DNA of 64,000 nt. Origin: JANMZO01 sp963763135. GTDB lineage: Bacteria > Actinomycetota > Acidimicrobiia > Acidimicrobiales > JANYDT01. The stretch is taken from contig CAVXNJ010000012.1 of the NCBI GenBank assembly GCA_963763135.1, positions 434,001 through 498,000 on the forward strand. The letters run 5' to 3'. Positions 26,253-35,859 of this stretch are shown piece after piece. The position numbers and the translations under genes were made by a program. Positions within the stretch are counted from its first letter, which is position 1. Each line of letters starts with the position of its first letter. The notes beneath the pieces were generated by a model. The model was not told the origin of the DNA. It was given only the letters and a program-made list of their open reading frames with translations, and ran no database searches.

Positions 26253-27683
26253 TCAGGCGCCGTCGATGATGTTGGCGAGGAAGGCCTTGACGGCATCGGC
26301 GCTGTTGTCGATGACGGTTACGTGCTGGGGAAGGTCTTCGAGGCCGACCGCGGAGGCCGGTCGGCTCGGCTCCTGCCCGAGCGCTTCGACGATGGTTTCG
26401 CCGAACTTGGCCGGAAGCGCTGTTTCCAGGCAGAGGGTGGGAATGTCGGCCCGGGCGCCGTTCGAAGCCGTCTGCTCGCGGGCGACCTTCACGCCGTCGG
26501 CGGTGTGCGGGTCGATAACGCGTCCGGTTGCTTCGTGTACGTAGCGAATGGTGTTGAGCCGGTCTTCATGGGTGGATGACCCGGAGACAACGGCATGATC
26601 GCTCATCTGTGAACGAAGGTCGGTTCCGTTGAGGTCGAACGCCATCGTCGCACCCACCTGGGCGTAGAGCTCGCGGGTGCGAAGGCCGTCGTTACCGGTG
26701 AGGTTGAACACGTAACGTTCGAAGTTCGAGGCTTTGGAGATGTCCATGCTCGGGCTGCTGGTCGAGTGCACGGCGGCCGAGGCGCGCACCCGGTACACGC
26801 CGGTGCGGAAGAATTCGTCGAGGACATCGTTTTCGTTCGTGGCGAGAATCAGCCGTTCGATGGGCAACCCCATCGAACGGGCGATCATCCCCGCGTAGAT
26901 GTTGCCGAAGTTGCCGCTCGGTACGGCGAAGTTGACGGTCTGGTCGTTGGACGTCGTAACCGCGAAGTAGCCCTTGAAGTAATAGACCGACTGTGCGACA
27001 ACGCGGGCCCAGTTGATCGAGTTCACCGTACCGATCGCGTACTTCGCCTTGAACTCGGCGTCTTCGCCGACAACCTTCACGATGTCCTGGCAGTCATCGA
27101 AGACGCCTCGAACCGCGAGGTTGAAGATGTTCGCGTCGGGGATCGAGTACATCTGCGCGGCCTGGAACTTCGACGTGCGGCCGAGCGGCGAGAGCATGAA
27201 CACCCGGATGCCGTGCTTGGATCGCATGGCGTATTCCGCCGCCCCGCCGGTGTCGCCGCTCGTGGCCCCGAGAATGTTGAGCTGTTGGCCCCGTTCGGCG
27301 AGCACGTATTCGAAGAGGTTTCCGAGGAACTGCATGGCCACGTCTTTGAAGGCGAGGCTCGGACCGTTGCTCGTGCACAGCAGGTGAAGGTTGTCGAACA
27401 GCGGTTCAACCGGTGTGATGTCGTCGGAACCGAACGCTTCATATGTGTACGTACGATTTATGAGGTCGGTGAGATCCGCTAGTGGAATATCGTCGATGAA
27501 GCGGCCCATGACCGCCAGCGCCAACTCGGGGTAGGTCATCGATCGCATGGCCTGGAGCTCATCGGCGGTGAGCTTCGGCACGCTCTCCGGCACGAACAGA
27601 CCACCGTCGGGGGCGAGGCCTTCCAACAGGATGTCTTTGAACGGAAGCGGATCAACGCCGCCACGGGTGCTGACGTAACGCAT
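26253..27683 (-). CDS. thrC: Threonine synthase
   Basis: The 476-residue product starts MRYVSTRGGVDPLPFKDILL, the mark of the long (E. coli/yeast-type) threonine synthases. It has the PLP lysine in SLAFKDVAMQ (Lys113), ATSGDTGGAAEYA and VPSGNFGNIYAG. It converts O-phosphohomoserine to threonine. It overlaps the hom stop by one base and ends the argS-lysA-PAP2-hom-thrC run. No thrB (homoserine kinase) lies nearby, so that step is encoded elsewhere. Confidence 0.95.
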   Translation of the reverse strand: MRYVSTRGGVDPLPFKDILLEGLAPDGGLFVPESVPKLTADELQAMRSMTYPELALAVMGRFIDDIPLADLTDLINRTYTYEAFGSDDITPVEPLFDNLHLLCTSNGPSLAFKDVAMQFLGNLFEYVLAERGQQLNILGATSGDTGGAAEYAMRSKHGIRVFMLSPLGRTSKFQAAQMYSIPDANIFNLAVRGVFDDCQDIVKVVGEDAEFKAKYAIGTVNSINWARVVAQSVYYFKGYFAVTTSNDQTVNFAVPSGNFGNIYAGMIARSMGLPIERLILATNENDVLDEFFRTGVYRVRASAAVHSTSSPSMDISKASNFERYVFNLTGNDGLRTRELYAQVGATMAFDLNGTDLRSQMSDHAVVSGSSTHEDRLNTIRYVHEATGRVIDPHTADGVKVAREQTASNGARADIPTLCLETALPAKFGETIVEALGQEPSRPASAVGLEDLPQHVTVIDNSADAVKAFLANIIDGA

Positions 27684-28975
27684 CAGGAGGGTCCAATCAC
27701 ACGTAGAACGGTGCCGATCCGGGCAACCGAGGGTAGGCCGCGGAGCGCTTCGAGACAGGCCTTGATGTCACGCTCCATCGCGATGTGGGTGATGAATACG
27801 ATGCGGGCGGCCGCACCCAGGCCTTCCTGCTCCATCGACCGGATCGACACGTGGTGGGTGCCGAACACGTTTGCGACAGCCGCGAGAACACCCGGCTGGT
27901 CGTTCACTTCGATGTTCAGGTGGTACTCGGAACTCAGATCATCGATGGAAGCCAGCGATACCGGAGAGAACGTGCCGATGCTCGCATGTGTTCCTTTGCG
28001 AAGGTTGACGGCGGCGTCGACGATGTCACCGAGGACCGCGCTCGCCGTCGGCTGACCGCCGGCACCGCGTCCGTAGAACATCAGTTGGCCCACTGCCCGA
28101 CCTTCGATGAAGACGGCGTTGAAGGCATCTCGCACACTGGCGAGCGGGTGTGCGCCGGGCAGCATCACGGGATGGACGCGAACGCTGAGTTGCTTCGCTT
28201 CACCGCCAACTTCCTCGGCGACGGCCAGCAATTTGATGACGTAGCCGAGTTTCTTGGCAAACGCGATATCGGCTGCGGTGATCGTGCTGATGCCTTCGCG
28301 GTGCACATCGGAGGCCACGACCCGGCGCCCGAACGCCATGCTGGCGATGATCGCCGCCTTGGCCGCGGCGTCGAACCCTTCGACGTCGGCAGTGGGATCG
28401 GCTTCCGCGTACCCGAGGGCCTGCGCTTCGGCGAGCGCATCGCTGTAGGACGAGCCGACCTCGGTCATCTTCGTGAGGATGTAGTTGGTCGTGCCGTTGA
28501 CGATGCCCATGACGCGGGTTACGTCTTCGCCGACCAGGCTCTCACGCAGCGGCCGGATCAGCGGGATACCACCGGCGACCGCGGCTTCGAACAGGAGGTC
28601 CACCCCTGCGGCGTCGGCGGCGCTGAACAGGTCGGCACCCTCGTTGGCCAACAGCTCCTTGTTTCCCGTGATGGTGGGCTTGCCGAGCTTGATCGCTTCA
28701 AGAATGAGCGATTTGGCCGGCAGCATTCCGCCGATGAGTTCGACCACGATGTCGACATCGGGCGAGGCCACGACAGCTGATGCGTCGTCACGGAACAGGG
28801 CCTGGTCAATTCCCGGACGTGCCTTCGTCGAGTCGCGCACGGCGATCTGCGTCACAACCAGGTCGATTCCCGTTCGGGCGAGGATCGCCTCACGTCGTTC
28901 CATGATCAGCTGCACAAGTGCCGCACCGACATTGCCGCATCCGAGGACGCCTATCCGAACAGGTCCAGAATTCAC
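27683..28975 (-). CDS. hom: Homoserine dehydrogenase
   Basis: The 430-residue protein has an NAD(P)-binding start (VRIGVLGCGNVGAALVQLI), the catalytic region with GIVNGTTNYILTKM and EAQALGYAEADPTADVEG, and a C-terminal ACT domain (HLNIEVNDQPGVLAAVANVF), the usual threonine feedback site. It reduces aspartate semialdehyde to homoserine. Its start overlaps the upstream PAP2-like gene by 4 bp and its stop overlaps thrC, so the genes are tightly coupled. Confidence 0.96.
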   Translation of the reverse strand: MNSGPVRIGVLGCGNVGAALVQLIMERREAILARTGIDLVVTQIAVRDSTKARPGIDQALFRDDASAVVASPDVDIVVELIGGMLPAKSLILEAIKLGKPTITGNKELLANEGADLFSAADAAGVDLLFEAAVAGGIPLIRPLRESLVGEDVTRVMGIVNGTTNYILTKMTEVGSSYSDALAEAQALGYAEADPTADVEGFDAAAKAAIIASMAFGRRVVASDVHREGISTITAADIAFAKKLGYVIKLLAVAEEVGGEAKQLSVRVHPVMLPGAHPLASVRDAFNAVFIEGRAVGQLMFYGRGAGGQPTASAVLGDIVDAAVNLRKGTHASIGTFSPVSLASIDDLSSEYHLNIEVNDQPGVLAAVANVFGTHHVSIRSMEQEGLGAAARIVFITHIAMERDIKACLEALRGLPSVARIGTVLRVIGPS

Positions 28976-29970
28976 GGCCTCAACGGTAGCGGTAGGTCGG
29001 GGGTGTCGGGGTCGTTTTGAAGGTCACGGTGGTTTTGGGACCGGTCACGCGAAACTATGAAATACGCCACGGCCAACATCTGGCAAACGGCGAACACGAG
29101 AACCGTCCAGGCGACGGAGATCGTCGTCGAACCAACCGGAATGTATTGGTACACCGGTCGCCCGTCGTCCATCGTCACGAGAAGGCGCGCCGGATCGGCA
29201 CGGCCGAGCACAAGCAATGCGACCATCAAACCGGCGAAGCCCACCACCAGCGACGCGACGGCCGCGACCCGTTCCGGGTTTCCGAACCGGAGCCTACGAC
29301 GGCCGGCCGCGGCAGCAATGGCGGCGAAGTACAGCCCGCCCACCATGACGTACGCAGCGATGACGTCGCTCGGATTGTGAAATCCGGCGACGACCGCCGA
29401 GACCCCGACCGCGAAGGCGAACAGTGTGGCGAGAAAGGCGATGGGTCCACGACCCCGGGTCACCATGGCGATGCCGGCGAGACCGAGGGCCATCGCCGCG
29501 GTCGCGCGACCGCTGGGGAGCGAGTTGTACGCCTGCCACGACACCCCATCACCCAAGCGAAACGACCGCCACGGCAACTGGTCCTTGAGCACCGTCGATA
29601 GGATCATGCCCACCCCTCCTGCACCCAGAAGCACAGCGGTAAGGACGGACCGCTTCCGCCACAGGCCCAGCCCCACGAGGGCCACCACCGGGATCAGCAG
29701 CAGCCAGGAACTCGCGAAGTCGGAGACCCGATTCGCCCAGACCTGCGGCACCCGCTCGATCTCCGACACGTTCGCGGCTGCAGCGATGTCGAAAATCTGA
29801 CCGCGACGTGTCCGGTCGAAGACGTAGTAGATCAGCCCAAAGCTAAGTGTGCTTATAAAGCATAGTGCGACGGAAACAGCACGCACCGAAACCGTCGTGT
29901 GGCGAGTGGGACTTGAATCGCCGGCCGCTTCGGCCGGTACGGGCTCGTCCGCCCGAGGGTCAGCCGACAT
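28972..29970 (-). CDS. PAP2-like membrane protein with altered phosphatase motif
   Basis: The 332-residue protein has about eight membrane helices. Parts of the PAP2 (lipid phosphatase) signature are visible: KDQLPWRS for motif 1, LPSGRATAAMAL where PSGH is expected, and GFHNPSDVIAAY with the motif 3 His and Asp. The motif 2 histidine is replaced by Arg, and the motif 3 Arg is not evident, so catalysis may be lost or altered. It lies inside the lysA-hom cluster, overlapping both neighbours (11 bp and 4 bp), yet has no obvious link to amino-acid synthesis. Best described as PAP2-superfamily with uncertain activity. Confidence 0.7.
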   Translation of the reverse strand: MSADPRADEPVPAEAAGDSSPTRHTTVSVRAVSVALCFISTLSFGLIYYVFDRTRRGQIFDIAAAANVSEIERVPQVWANRVSDFASSWLLLIPVVALVGLGLWRKRSVLTAVLLGAGGVGMILSTVLKDQLPWRSFRLGDGVSWQAYNSLPSGRATAAMALGLAGIAMVTRGRGPIAFLATLFAFAVGVSAVVAGFHNPSDVIAAYVMVGGLYFAAIAAAAGRRRLRFGNPERVAAVASLVVGFAGLMVALLVLGRADPARLLVTMDDGRPVYQYIPVGSTTISVAWTVLVFAVCQMLAVAYFIVSRDRSQNHRDLQNDPDTPDLPLPLRP

Positions 29971-31243
29971 CGAAACGTAGAAGGTCTTCGTAGGTTTCGC
30001 GGCGGATCACCACACGCGAGGTTCCTTCGTTGACGAAGACGACCGCGGCCTTCGTGAGTTTGTTGTAGTTCGAGGACAGCGAGTGGTGATACGCCCCGGT
30101 CACCGGGATCGCAAGGATGTCGCCGACCTTCACGTCTTCGGGAAGCCACGCTTCCTTGATCAGGAAGTCGCCGGATTCACAGTGCTTACCGACGATCCGG
30201 ACCGGGCGCGTGCGTTCGGCATTCGCGGCCCGCGGGAGAAACGCCTCGTACTTTGCGTCGTACATGATCGGCCGCGGGTTGTCGCTCATTCCGCCGTCGA
30301 CGGAAAGGTACGTGCGGATATCAGGGAGATCCTTGATCGTGCCGACGCGGTACAGCGTGAGCCCGGCGGTGGCCACGATGGCCCGACCCGGTTCGGCGGT
30401 GACCCTGACCTCAGACGGTATGCCCGCGGCGACCGCAGCTTCTCGCACGATGGCACCCCATTGGGCGATCGTAGGTGCACTTTCTTCCTCGGTGTATGCC
30501 ACGCCGAGCCCGCCGCCGATGACAAGTTCAGGCAAGCCGAGCGGAATGAAGAACGCCGCCAGCTTTTCGACGATCTTCGTGAAGGACTCGACCACCGTGA
30601 CCTGGCTGCCGACGTGGGCGTGAAGCCCGACCAGCTCGACGCCGCTGTTTGCAGCCCGGCATTTCGCGACGGCTTCGAGCGCCGCGCCGCTTGCGATGGA
30701 GAAGCCGAACTTCACGTCTTCGTGGCCGGTCGCGATGTAGTCGTGCGTGTGCGCTTCGACCCCCGGGGTCAGGCGAAGCAGGATCTTCGGTTTGGGGTGA
30801 CCGAAACCGGCGAGACGCTGCAGCCGCTCCAGCTCGTCGAGGCTGTCGACCACGATGCGGCCGATGCCGCGCTCCAGCGCGTAGGTAAGTTCCGCCGTTG
30901 ACTTGTTGTTGCCGTGGAAGACCAGGTTGCCCGCGGGGACGCCGGCGCGCAGGGCAACGAACGCTTCTCCCGCCGACGCCACGTCGAGGTGCAGGCCTTC
31001 CTCATGGGCCAGCTTCGCCATGGCCAGGCACAGAAATGCTTTGCTCGCATACGAAACCCCGCTGCCGAACGCCCACAGCGCATCACGGCAGCGTTGACGC
31101 AGATGTTGCTCGTCGTAGACGTGAAGCGGTGTGCCGTATTCCTCGGCGAGGGCGACCAGGTCGAGCCCACCGACGAAGGTCCGACCACTTTCGGGAATCG
31201 TGGTCGTGATCGGGAGCAGTTTCGAGCTGATGGGGGCGGCCAT
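29960..31243 (-). CDS. lysA: Diaminopimelate decarboxylase
   Basis: The start is taken at ATG 31243 (MAAPISSKLLP), not the longer frame reaching into argS. The 427-residue enzyme has the PLP lysine in SYASKAF (Lys68), the ALR-type barrel motifs GVELVGLHAHVGSQ, ELVIGGGLGVAY and EPGRAIVA, and a C-terminal VGKHCESGDFL with the active-site Cys. It makes lysine from meso-diaminopimelate, also a peptidoglycan precursor. It follows argS by 86 bp; argS-lysA pairing is common in actinobacteria. Confidence 0.95.
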   Translation of the reverse strand: MAAPISSKLLPITTTIPESGRTFVGGLDLVALAEEYGTPLHVYDEQHLRQRCRDALWAFGSGVSYASKAFLCLAMAKLAHEEGLHLDVASAGEAFVALRAGVPAGNLVFHGNNKSTAELTYALERGIGRIVVDSLDELERLQRLAGFGHPKPKILLRLTPGVEAHTHDYIATGHEDVKFGFSIASGAALEAVAKCRAANSGVELVGLHAHVGSQVTVVESFTKIVEKLAAFFIPLGLPELVIGGGLGVAYTEEESAPTIAQWGAIVREAAVAAGIPSEVRVTAEPGRAIVATAGLTLYRVGTIKDLPDIRTYLSVDGGMSDNPRPIMYDAKYEAFLPRAANAERTRPVRIVGKHCESGDFLIKEAWLPEDVKVGDILAIPVTGAYHHSLSSNYNKLTKAAVVFVNEGTSRVVIRRETYEDLLRFDVG

Positions 31244-31329
31244 GTGGTGGTCTTTCGGTGGCGGGGCGCGTACGCGGAATCGTCGAGAGGGATCGTCGAG
31301 GTGTCGAGGGAAGGATCGTTCGGGACAGC

Positions 31330-33039
31330 CTACGCGGCGGGCGTGGAATCGTCGTCGAGGCGGTCCATGTGGGTCGGTGCGCTCACGCCGAGCAGGCCGA
31401 GGCCGATGGCGAGCCCTATGCGGACCGATTCCACAAGCCACAGCCGAGCATTGCGAACGCCGGGATCGACGTCACCTCGCAACACCGGGCAGTCGTGGTA
31501 GAAGCCCTGGAAGGCGGTTGCGAGTTCCCGGACCCAGGTCGTGATCTTGTGCGGAGCGCGGTCGAACGCCGCCATGCTGAGCGCATCGGGAAGATCTCCC
31601 AGGATTCGGGCGAGTTCGAGCTCACGTTCATGGCAGAGCGCACCGAGATCGGTATCGGCCCGTTCCGCCCGGACGATTCCCCGCTCGGCGGCCTGACGAC
31701 CGATCCCGTGCACGCGTGCGTGGGCGTAGTGGATGTAGTGGACCGGGTTGTCCATCGACTGCGACACAAGCAGGCCGAGGTCGACGGTTTGGCGGGTGTC
31801 GATCGACTGCAAAAGGAACGTGAGCTTTGCGGCATCGGCCCCCACTTCGTCGATGATCTCGGCCAGCTCGATGATGTCGCCGGTCCGCTTCGACAACCGC
31901 ACCGGTTCGCCGTCGCGCACGAGCACGCAGTTCTGGCCGATCAGGATCTCCAGGTCGTCTTTCGGGTGGCCGAGCGACTCGATGGCGGCCCGCATCCGAC
32001 GCACGTAGCCGTGATGGTCGGCCCCCAGGATGTCGATCAGCAGGTCGCCGCGGGTGAACTTGTCGCGGTGGAACGCGATGTCGGGCATGAAGTATGTGTA
32101 CGTACCATCCGCTTTCACGATGACGCGGTCACGGTCGTCGCCGAAGGTCGTGGTGCGCAGCCACGTGGCACTCACGTCGGAGGCGGTGGGCGCATCGTCG
32201 TCGTCTTCCGGCCGCTCGGAGTCTTCGTTCTCGGCCTTCGTCGCTTCGTAGACATGGCCGCTCGCTTTGAGCTCGGCCAGGGTGGCTTCCACCGCGCCGC
32301 TGTCGGCGATCGACCGTTCGCTGGTCCAGGAATCGAACTCGACGTTCATGCGCTTGAGCGTGGTCTTCTGATAGTCGAGGGCCTTCGCTTCGCCCCACAC
32401 CGCAGGATCGGCGTCGGCCGGCATTTCCTTCGCCCAGTCGATGATGTACTGGCCCATGTAGCCGTCTTCGGGCATAGGCGTGTTGTCTCGGCGGGCGGCC
32501 AGCGAAGAGCCGAACTTCTGCATCTGCACGCCGCGGTCGTTGATGTAGAACTCCCGGTGGACCCGGTAGCCGGTCCGGGCGAGCACCCGACTCAGGGCGT
32601 CGCCGAAAGCGGCCCAGCGGGCGTGGCCGGCGTGGAGCGGGCCGGTCGGGTTGGCGCTGACATATTCGACGACGACGCTACGCGCACCCGGTACCGATAG
32701 GCGCGCATAGTTGTCTTCGCCGTCGTTTAGCACTGTGTCAACGACTTCGTGGAGCCAGGAGTCGGCAAGGCGGAAGTTGAGGAATCCGGGTCCGGCCAGC
32801 TCGATGGCGGTCACATGCTTTGGCAGTTCGGCGTCCATCGCGGCTTTGAGGGCGGTCGCCAGATCCCGGGGGTTGCGACCGGCGGCCTTGGCCGAAGCGA
32901 GCGCTGCGTTGGTCGACCAGTCGCCATGCTCACGGCGCGCCGGGCGTTCGAGGTTCACGTTTTGCGGGGCGTCGAGGCCGATTGCGATGAACGCAGCCTG
33001 TACAGCCGAAGCGAGCGAGGTCCGGATTGCGAGCGACAT
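31330..33039 (-). CDS. argS: Arginyl-tRNA synthetase
   Basis: The start is set at ATG 33039 (MSLAIRTSLASAVQAAFIAI); the upstream in-frame extension is Arg/Pro-rich and unlike the family. The 569-residue class I enzyme has the N-terminal domain with EHGDWSTNAAL, the HIGH-like SANPTGPLHAGHARW, KADGTYTYFMPDIAFHRDKF, and a C-terminal DALR domain (HYAHARVHGI). KMSKS appears as RLSKRTGD. It opens the leftward cluster ending in thrC. Confidence 0.95.
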   Translation of the reverse strand: MSLAIRTSLASAVQAAFIAIGLDAPQNVNLERPARREHGDWSTNAALASAKAAGRNPRDLATALKAAMDAELPKHVTAIELAGPGFLNFRLADSWLHEVVDTVLNDGEDNYARLSVPGARSVVVEYVSANPTGPLHAGHARWAAFGDALSRVLARTGYRVHREFYINDRGVQMQKFGSSLAARRDNTPMPEDGYMGQYIIDWAKEMPADADPAVWGEAKALDYQKTTLKRMNVEFDSWTSERSIADSGAVEATLAELKASGHVYEATKAENEDSERPEDDDDAPTASDVSATWLRTTTFGDDRDRVIVKADGTYTYFMPDIAFHRDKFTRGDLLIDILGADHHGYVRRMRAAIESLGHPKDDLEILIGQNCVLVRDGEPVRLSKRTGDIIELAEIIDEVGADAAKLTFLLQSIDTRQTVDLGLLVSQSMDNPVHYIHYAHARVHGIGRQAAERGIVRAERADTDLGALCHERELELARILGDLPDALSMAAFDRAPHKITTWVRELATAFQGFYHDCPVLRGDVDPGVRNARLWLVESVRIGLAIGLGLLGVSAPTHMDRLDDDSTPAA

Positions 33040-33447
33040 GGGACCTCTGAGCCTACGGGACCGACAGGCCCCCGACGTGCGCTTTCGCTGAGCCGGACGA
33101 TCCAATTTCTTCAGCTTGGCCAGGGAGTGGCCGCCGGTTTTCGGCCGGGATCGGCCGGTTTGCCGGAGGCCGTTGGAGGATTTCCGCCAGCGTGGAGGAT
33201 TTCCGACGTCGTTTTCCCTCCTTTGTGGCGCTATTCCTCCACTCGCCGCCTCGTCGGCAACCCGACCCTGACGGTGCCCGAGTGCCCGGGTGACGGTCCC
33301 CAACTCCACATTTCTCGTCCGTCAGCCGCGCAATTTCGGCCGGGTTGGGGACCGAAGGGAACCAGGTTGGAGATCGGGTGCTTCGCAGCGGTCGCGACAA
33401 CCGGTTCCTCATGGGTCGGTGGTTGGCGCTAGCATCGTGGTCTTCCC
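33040..33447. other. Gene-free 408-bp region upstream of argS and tRNA-Arg
   Basis: Frames on both strands here are Arg/Pro-rich shadows. Two short direct repeats, GGAGGATTTCCG, occur near 33175 and 33196. This region should hold the divergent promoters for argS (leftward) and tRNA-Arg (rightward), but no clear -35/-10 pair was identified. Confidence 0.4.
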
Positions 33448-33519
33448 GCCCTCGTAGCTCAGGGGATAGAGCGTCGCCCTCCGGAGGCGAAGGCGCAGGT
33501 TCGATTCCTGCCGAGGGCA
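33448..33519 (+). tRNA. tRNA-Arg (anticodon CCG)
   Basis: Acceptor arms GCCCTCG and CGAGGGC pair perfectly. D-arm GCTC...GAGC, anticodon stem TCGCC/GGCGA with loop CTCCGGA (anticodon CCG, reading CGG), T-arm GCAGG-TTCGATT-CCTGC. Discriminator A is followed by an encoded CCA (33520-33522). Confidence 0.93.
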
Positions 33520-33522
33520 CCA

Positions 33523-33746
33523 CGGCTTGGTTATAGGGAAATCGAACCTGTGGCGGCAAGTTGTGTTGTAACTGCAGGATTGTGTGCGGGGACCGCGAGG
33601 TCCGTTGTAAGGAGGCGAAGGCTTGTGCGGGGGTCTGGCGGGGTTTTTGTGCGGGTTCGTTCCGCTGCTGTCGCTGAAAACGAAGGCGCCGATCGTTCTG
33701 AGCGGTTGCTAGTGGTTCGCGAACGAGTGGGCAGCGGGTCTGGCCG
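33523..33746. other. Region downstream of tRNA-Arg without a convincing gene
   Basis: GT-rich sequence on the plus strand after the tRNA (for example TGTGTTGTAACTGCAGG) differs in composition from the neighbours and codes for nothing recognisable. Placement at a tRNA 3' end makes an old integration scar possible, but no attachment repeat or integrase was found. Confidence 0.3.
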
Positions 33747-34079
33747 GTGCGGGCGGGGCCGATGAGCCGGATGTGGCCGGCGACCATAGAAGCGACCCTT
33801 TTCACGCCACATCGTGCTCAGCGCAGGACACGACGCTTAGTCAGCACGACTGCGGAATCGCCGGTGATGGCCGCCATTCCGCTCGTCGCCACGTCGACCA
33901 CATCGCTGGTTCTATCCAACGTGCCGGAGCCGACGGCGCAGATCAGGGTGCCGTGCACCGAAAGGATCCGGGAACCGGTCGTTAAGCAGAACATCAAGAA
34001 CTTGCTGACAACAACGACGGAGACGTTGCCAGCACCGTCAGTCGGCGGACCCGGCGAAACCAGAAAGAACCAACCATGA
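33747..34079 (+). CDS. Possible small protein upstream of the secreted protein (doubtful)
   Basis: A 110-codon frame ends in TGA overlapping the next ATG as ATGA, which often marks coupled genes. Its second half (VVKQNIKNLLTTTTETLPAP) has reasonable composition, but the first half is basic and shadow-like. No domain is recognised. An internal start such as the Met at about residue 41 is possible. It may be only the 5' leader of the next gene. Confidence 0.25.
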   Translation: MRAGPMSRMWPATIEATLFTPHRAQRRTRRLVSTTAESPVMAAIPLVATSTTSLVLSNVPEPTAQIRVPCTERIREPVVKQNIKNLLTTTTETLPAPSVGGPGETRKNQP

Positions 34080-35170
34080 AATTCACTCGTCTAAAAGTCG
34101 CAGTCGCTGCGGCCTGTGTCCTTATTGGGATCAGCACCGACCCCTCGCAGGCCGTGAGCCGTAAACTCACTCATCCCGAATTCGGCGCTGCCGTCGCGAC
34201 CCAATGCGACATCGCCGTTGCCAAACAAGACGAAATCAACAACACCCCCACAGCGGATCCGATCACCAAAGCCCAGCTTGTTGCCGCAATCAAACGCGAA
34301 GCCGCGCTCTATGGCACAACCGCCACAAAACTCGCCGCGTTGCGTCCTGCCGTGACCACTGACAAGACCACGCTCGGCCTGCTCACCAGACTGCTCCGCA
34401 AAGAACAGACGTTCCTCCTCGCCACCGCGCGCACCGCGCTGAAGGCCCCCGTCGAAGGCACGATCGAACGGATCAACGCCGCAGGCGAAGACTTCGCACT
34501 GCAAGAACTCGAGCTCGCCGCTCAGATGATCACCACCGATCTCACCTGCGAATTCATCGGCGAGAGTTTCCTCGGGGGTGGCGACGAACCTGACGCCACC
34601 GTTGACGATCCGACAACGGATCCGACCGTCCCGACGACATCCCCCTCCACAACCGTTCCCGCTTCGACGATCCCGCCGGTCACGTGCCCGTCCTGTGAGA
34701 GCACCACCACGATCCCGACGCCAACCACGACAGCAGCTCCAGCCCCAGCAACCGGAGACGTCTTCGCCCGCCTGTTCACGCCGGTCGCCGGATACACCTA
34801 CATCCGCCAATCCGAAGAGGACGAAAAACAACTAACGGCATCCCTGACCAACGCGCCGGAAATCCTCAAGGTTGACTTGCGAACAATCGTCGAAAACAGC
34901 ACCAACCGTCCCTTCGGAATCCTCATGGGCTTCCAGATGCAGGACGGAATTGTCACCCCGGCCACCCAGGCGCTGTTCCTCCAGAGCATCGCGCAGGGAA
35001 CCTGGACACCGGCACCGGCCGGCAAATACGCCAACGCGGCAACAACAACCGCACAAGGACTCGACATGCTCGTGGCCTTCCAAGGCAACGTGATCGCCGT
35101 GATCATGTCCATCCCCACACCAAACCAGACCGGCCTCAAAACCTTCACAAACGTCGTGCTGAACAACTGA
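34076..35170 (+). CDS. Secreted protein of unknown function with Thr/Pro linker
   Basis: The 364-residue product has a signal peptide (MKFTRLKVAVAAACVLIGIS, likely cut near ASQA/PSQA around residue 25). An Ala/Thr-rich helical region (about 30-155) follows with two Cys (residues 40 and about 159). Then comes a Thr/Pro/Ser linker with one CPSC pair, and a C-terminal domain (about 225-364) starting VFARLFTPVAGYTYIR and rich in beta strands. No family is recognised. The preceding short frame overlaps its start by ATGA. Wall-spanning extracellular location is likely; no sorting signal is present. Confidence 0.7.
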   Translation: MKFTRLKVAVAAACVLIGISTDPSQAVSRKLTHPEFGAAVATQCDIAVAKQDEINNTPTADPITKAQLVAAIKREAALYGTTATKLAALRPAVTTDKTTLGLLTRLLRKEQTFLLATARTALKAPVEGTIERINAAGEDFALQELELAAQMITTDLTCEFIGESFLGGGDEPDATVDDPTTDPTVPTTSPSTTVPASTIPPVTCPSCESTTTIPTPTTTAAPAPATGDVFARLFTPVAGYTYIRQSEEDEKQLTASLTNAPEILKVDLRTIVENSTNRPFGILMGFQMQDGIVTPATQALFLQSIAQGTWTPAPAGKYANAATTTAQGLDMLVAFQGNVIAVIMSIPTPNQTGLKTFTNVVLNN

Positions 35171-35241
35171 ACCAGCAAGCGGTGGTGGCAACCCCGTTGC
35201 CACCACCGTCACGACTCCGCGTGTCGAGCGGTTGCGGCCGA

Positions 35242-35859
35242 TCACCAACGCCAGTCAGGCAAGAATCCAAGGACCAGAAACACCGAGAGCGCAAGGGCGA
35301 CGGTGATGAAGGGGAGCGCGCTGGTGAACCAAAGACGGGTTCCACCGATCGTTCCGGCGTAGATCGCGCCATTCACAGGCGGCTTGGCGAGCAGCGAGTG
35401 AGCCACCCCTAGAAGCGCAGGGATGTAGAACAAGCCAACCGCGAGCACCCCATCCATATGCCACGCTGCGATGACCGCGGCTCCAACGATCGTCATACTG
35501 GCAACCAGTTGCTCGGCGATGTCGGCCCTTGATCGAGAAACTGCGAAACGAAGAATCACCGTCCTCAACAAGAACACTTCGCAGGCGATGGCGAGACCTA
35601 GCAACAACCCGACGGCCGCTCCGATGAGGCCGCCCACGACCGTGCCGAGGAAAGGCACCCAACTCCCGTACGCAGCACCCAGCACCAATCCGACCGGCGG
35701 CCCTCGAAGCACCCAGAGCGGCGCGCCTGACGGGTGATAGTCGAATGTTGTGATCGGAATCGTCTTCAACTCACGCGGTTCCGTTGACGATCGCGACCAA
35801 GGCGATCTCATCGGCTCCACCGTGACGAATGGCTCCATCGATCGCTCGTCAATTCTCAA
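35242..35859 (-). CDS. Membrane protein of unknown function
   Basis: The 205-residue product has a polar N-terminus (about 45 residues), then five or so hydrophobic segments: PVGLVLGAAYGSWVPF, GLIGAAVGLLLGLAIA, MTIVGAAVIAAWHM, VGLFYIPALLGVA and a C-terminal VALALSVFLVLGFL. Glycine-zipper-like spacing (GTVVGGLIGAAVG) is notable. No family is recognised. It is convergent with the secreted protein upstream. Confidence 0.6.
   Translation of the reverse strand: MRIDERSMEPFVTVEPMRSPWSRSSTEPRELKTIPITTFDYHPSGAPLWVLRGPPVGLVLGAAYGSWVPFLGTVVGGLIGAAVGLLLGLAIACEVFLLRTVILRFAVSRSRADIAEQLVASMTIVGAAVIAAWHMDGVLAVGLFYIPALLGVAHSLLAKPPVNGAIYAGTIGGTRLWFTSALPFITVALALSVFLVLGFLPDWRW

Noticed and set aside
33523..33746. 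Attachment site or integrase remnant after tRNA-Arg
   Set aside because: No repeat of the tRNA 3' end and no integrase-like frame was found nearby.
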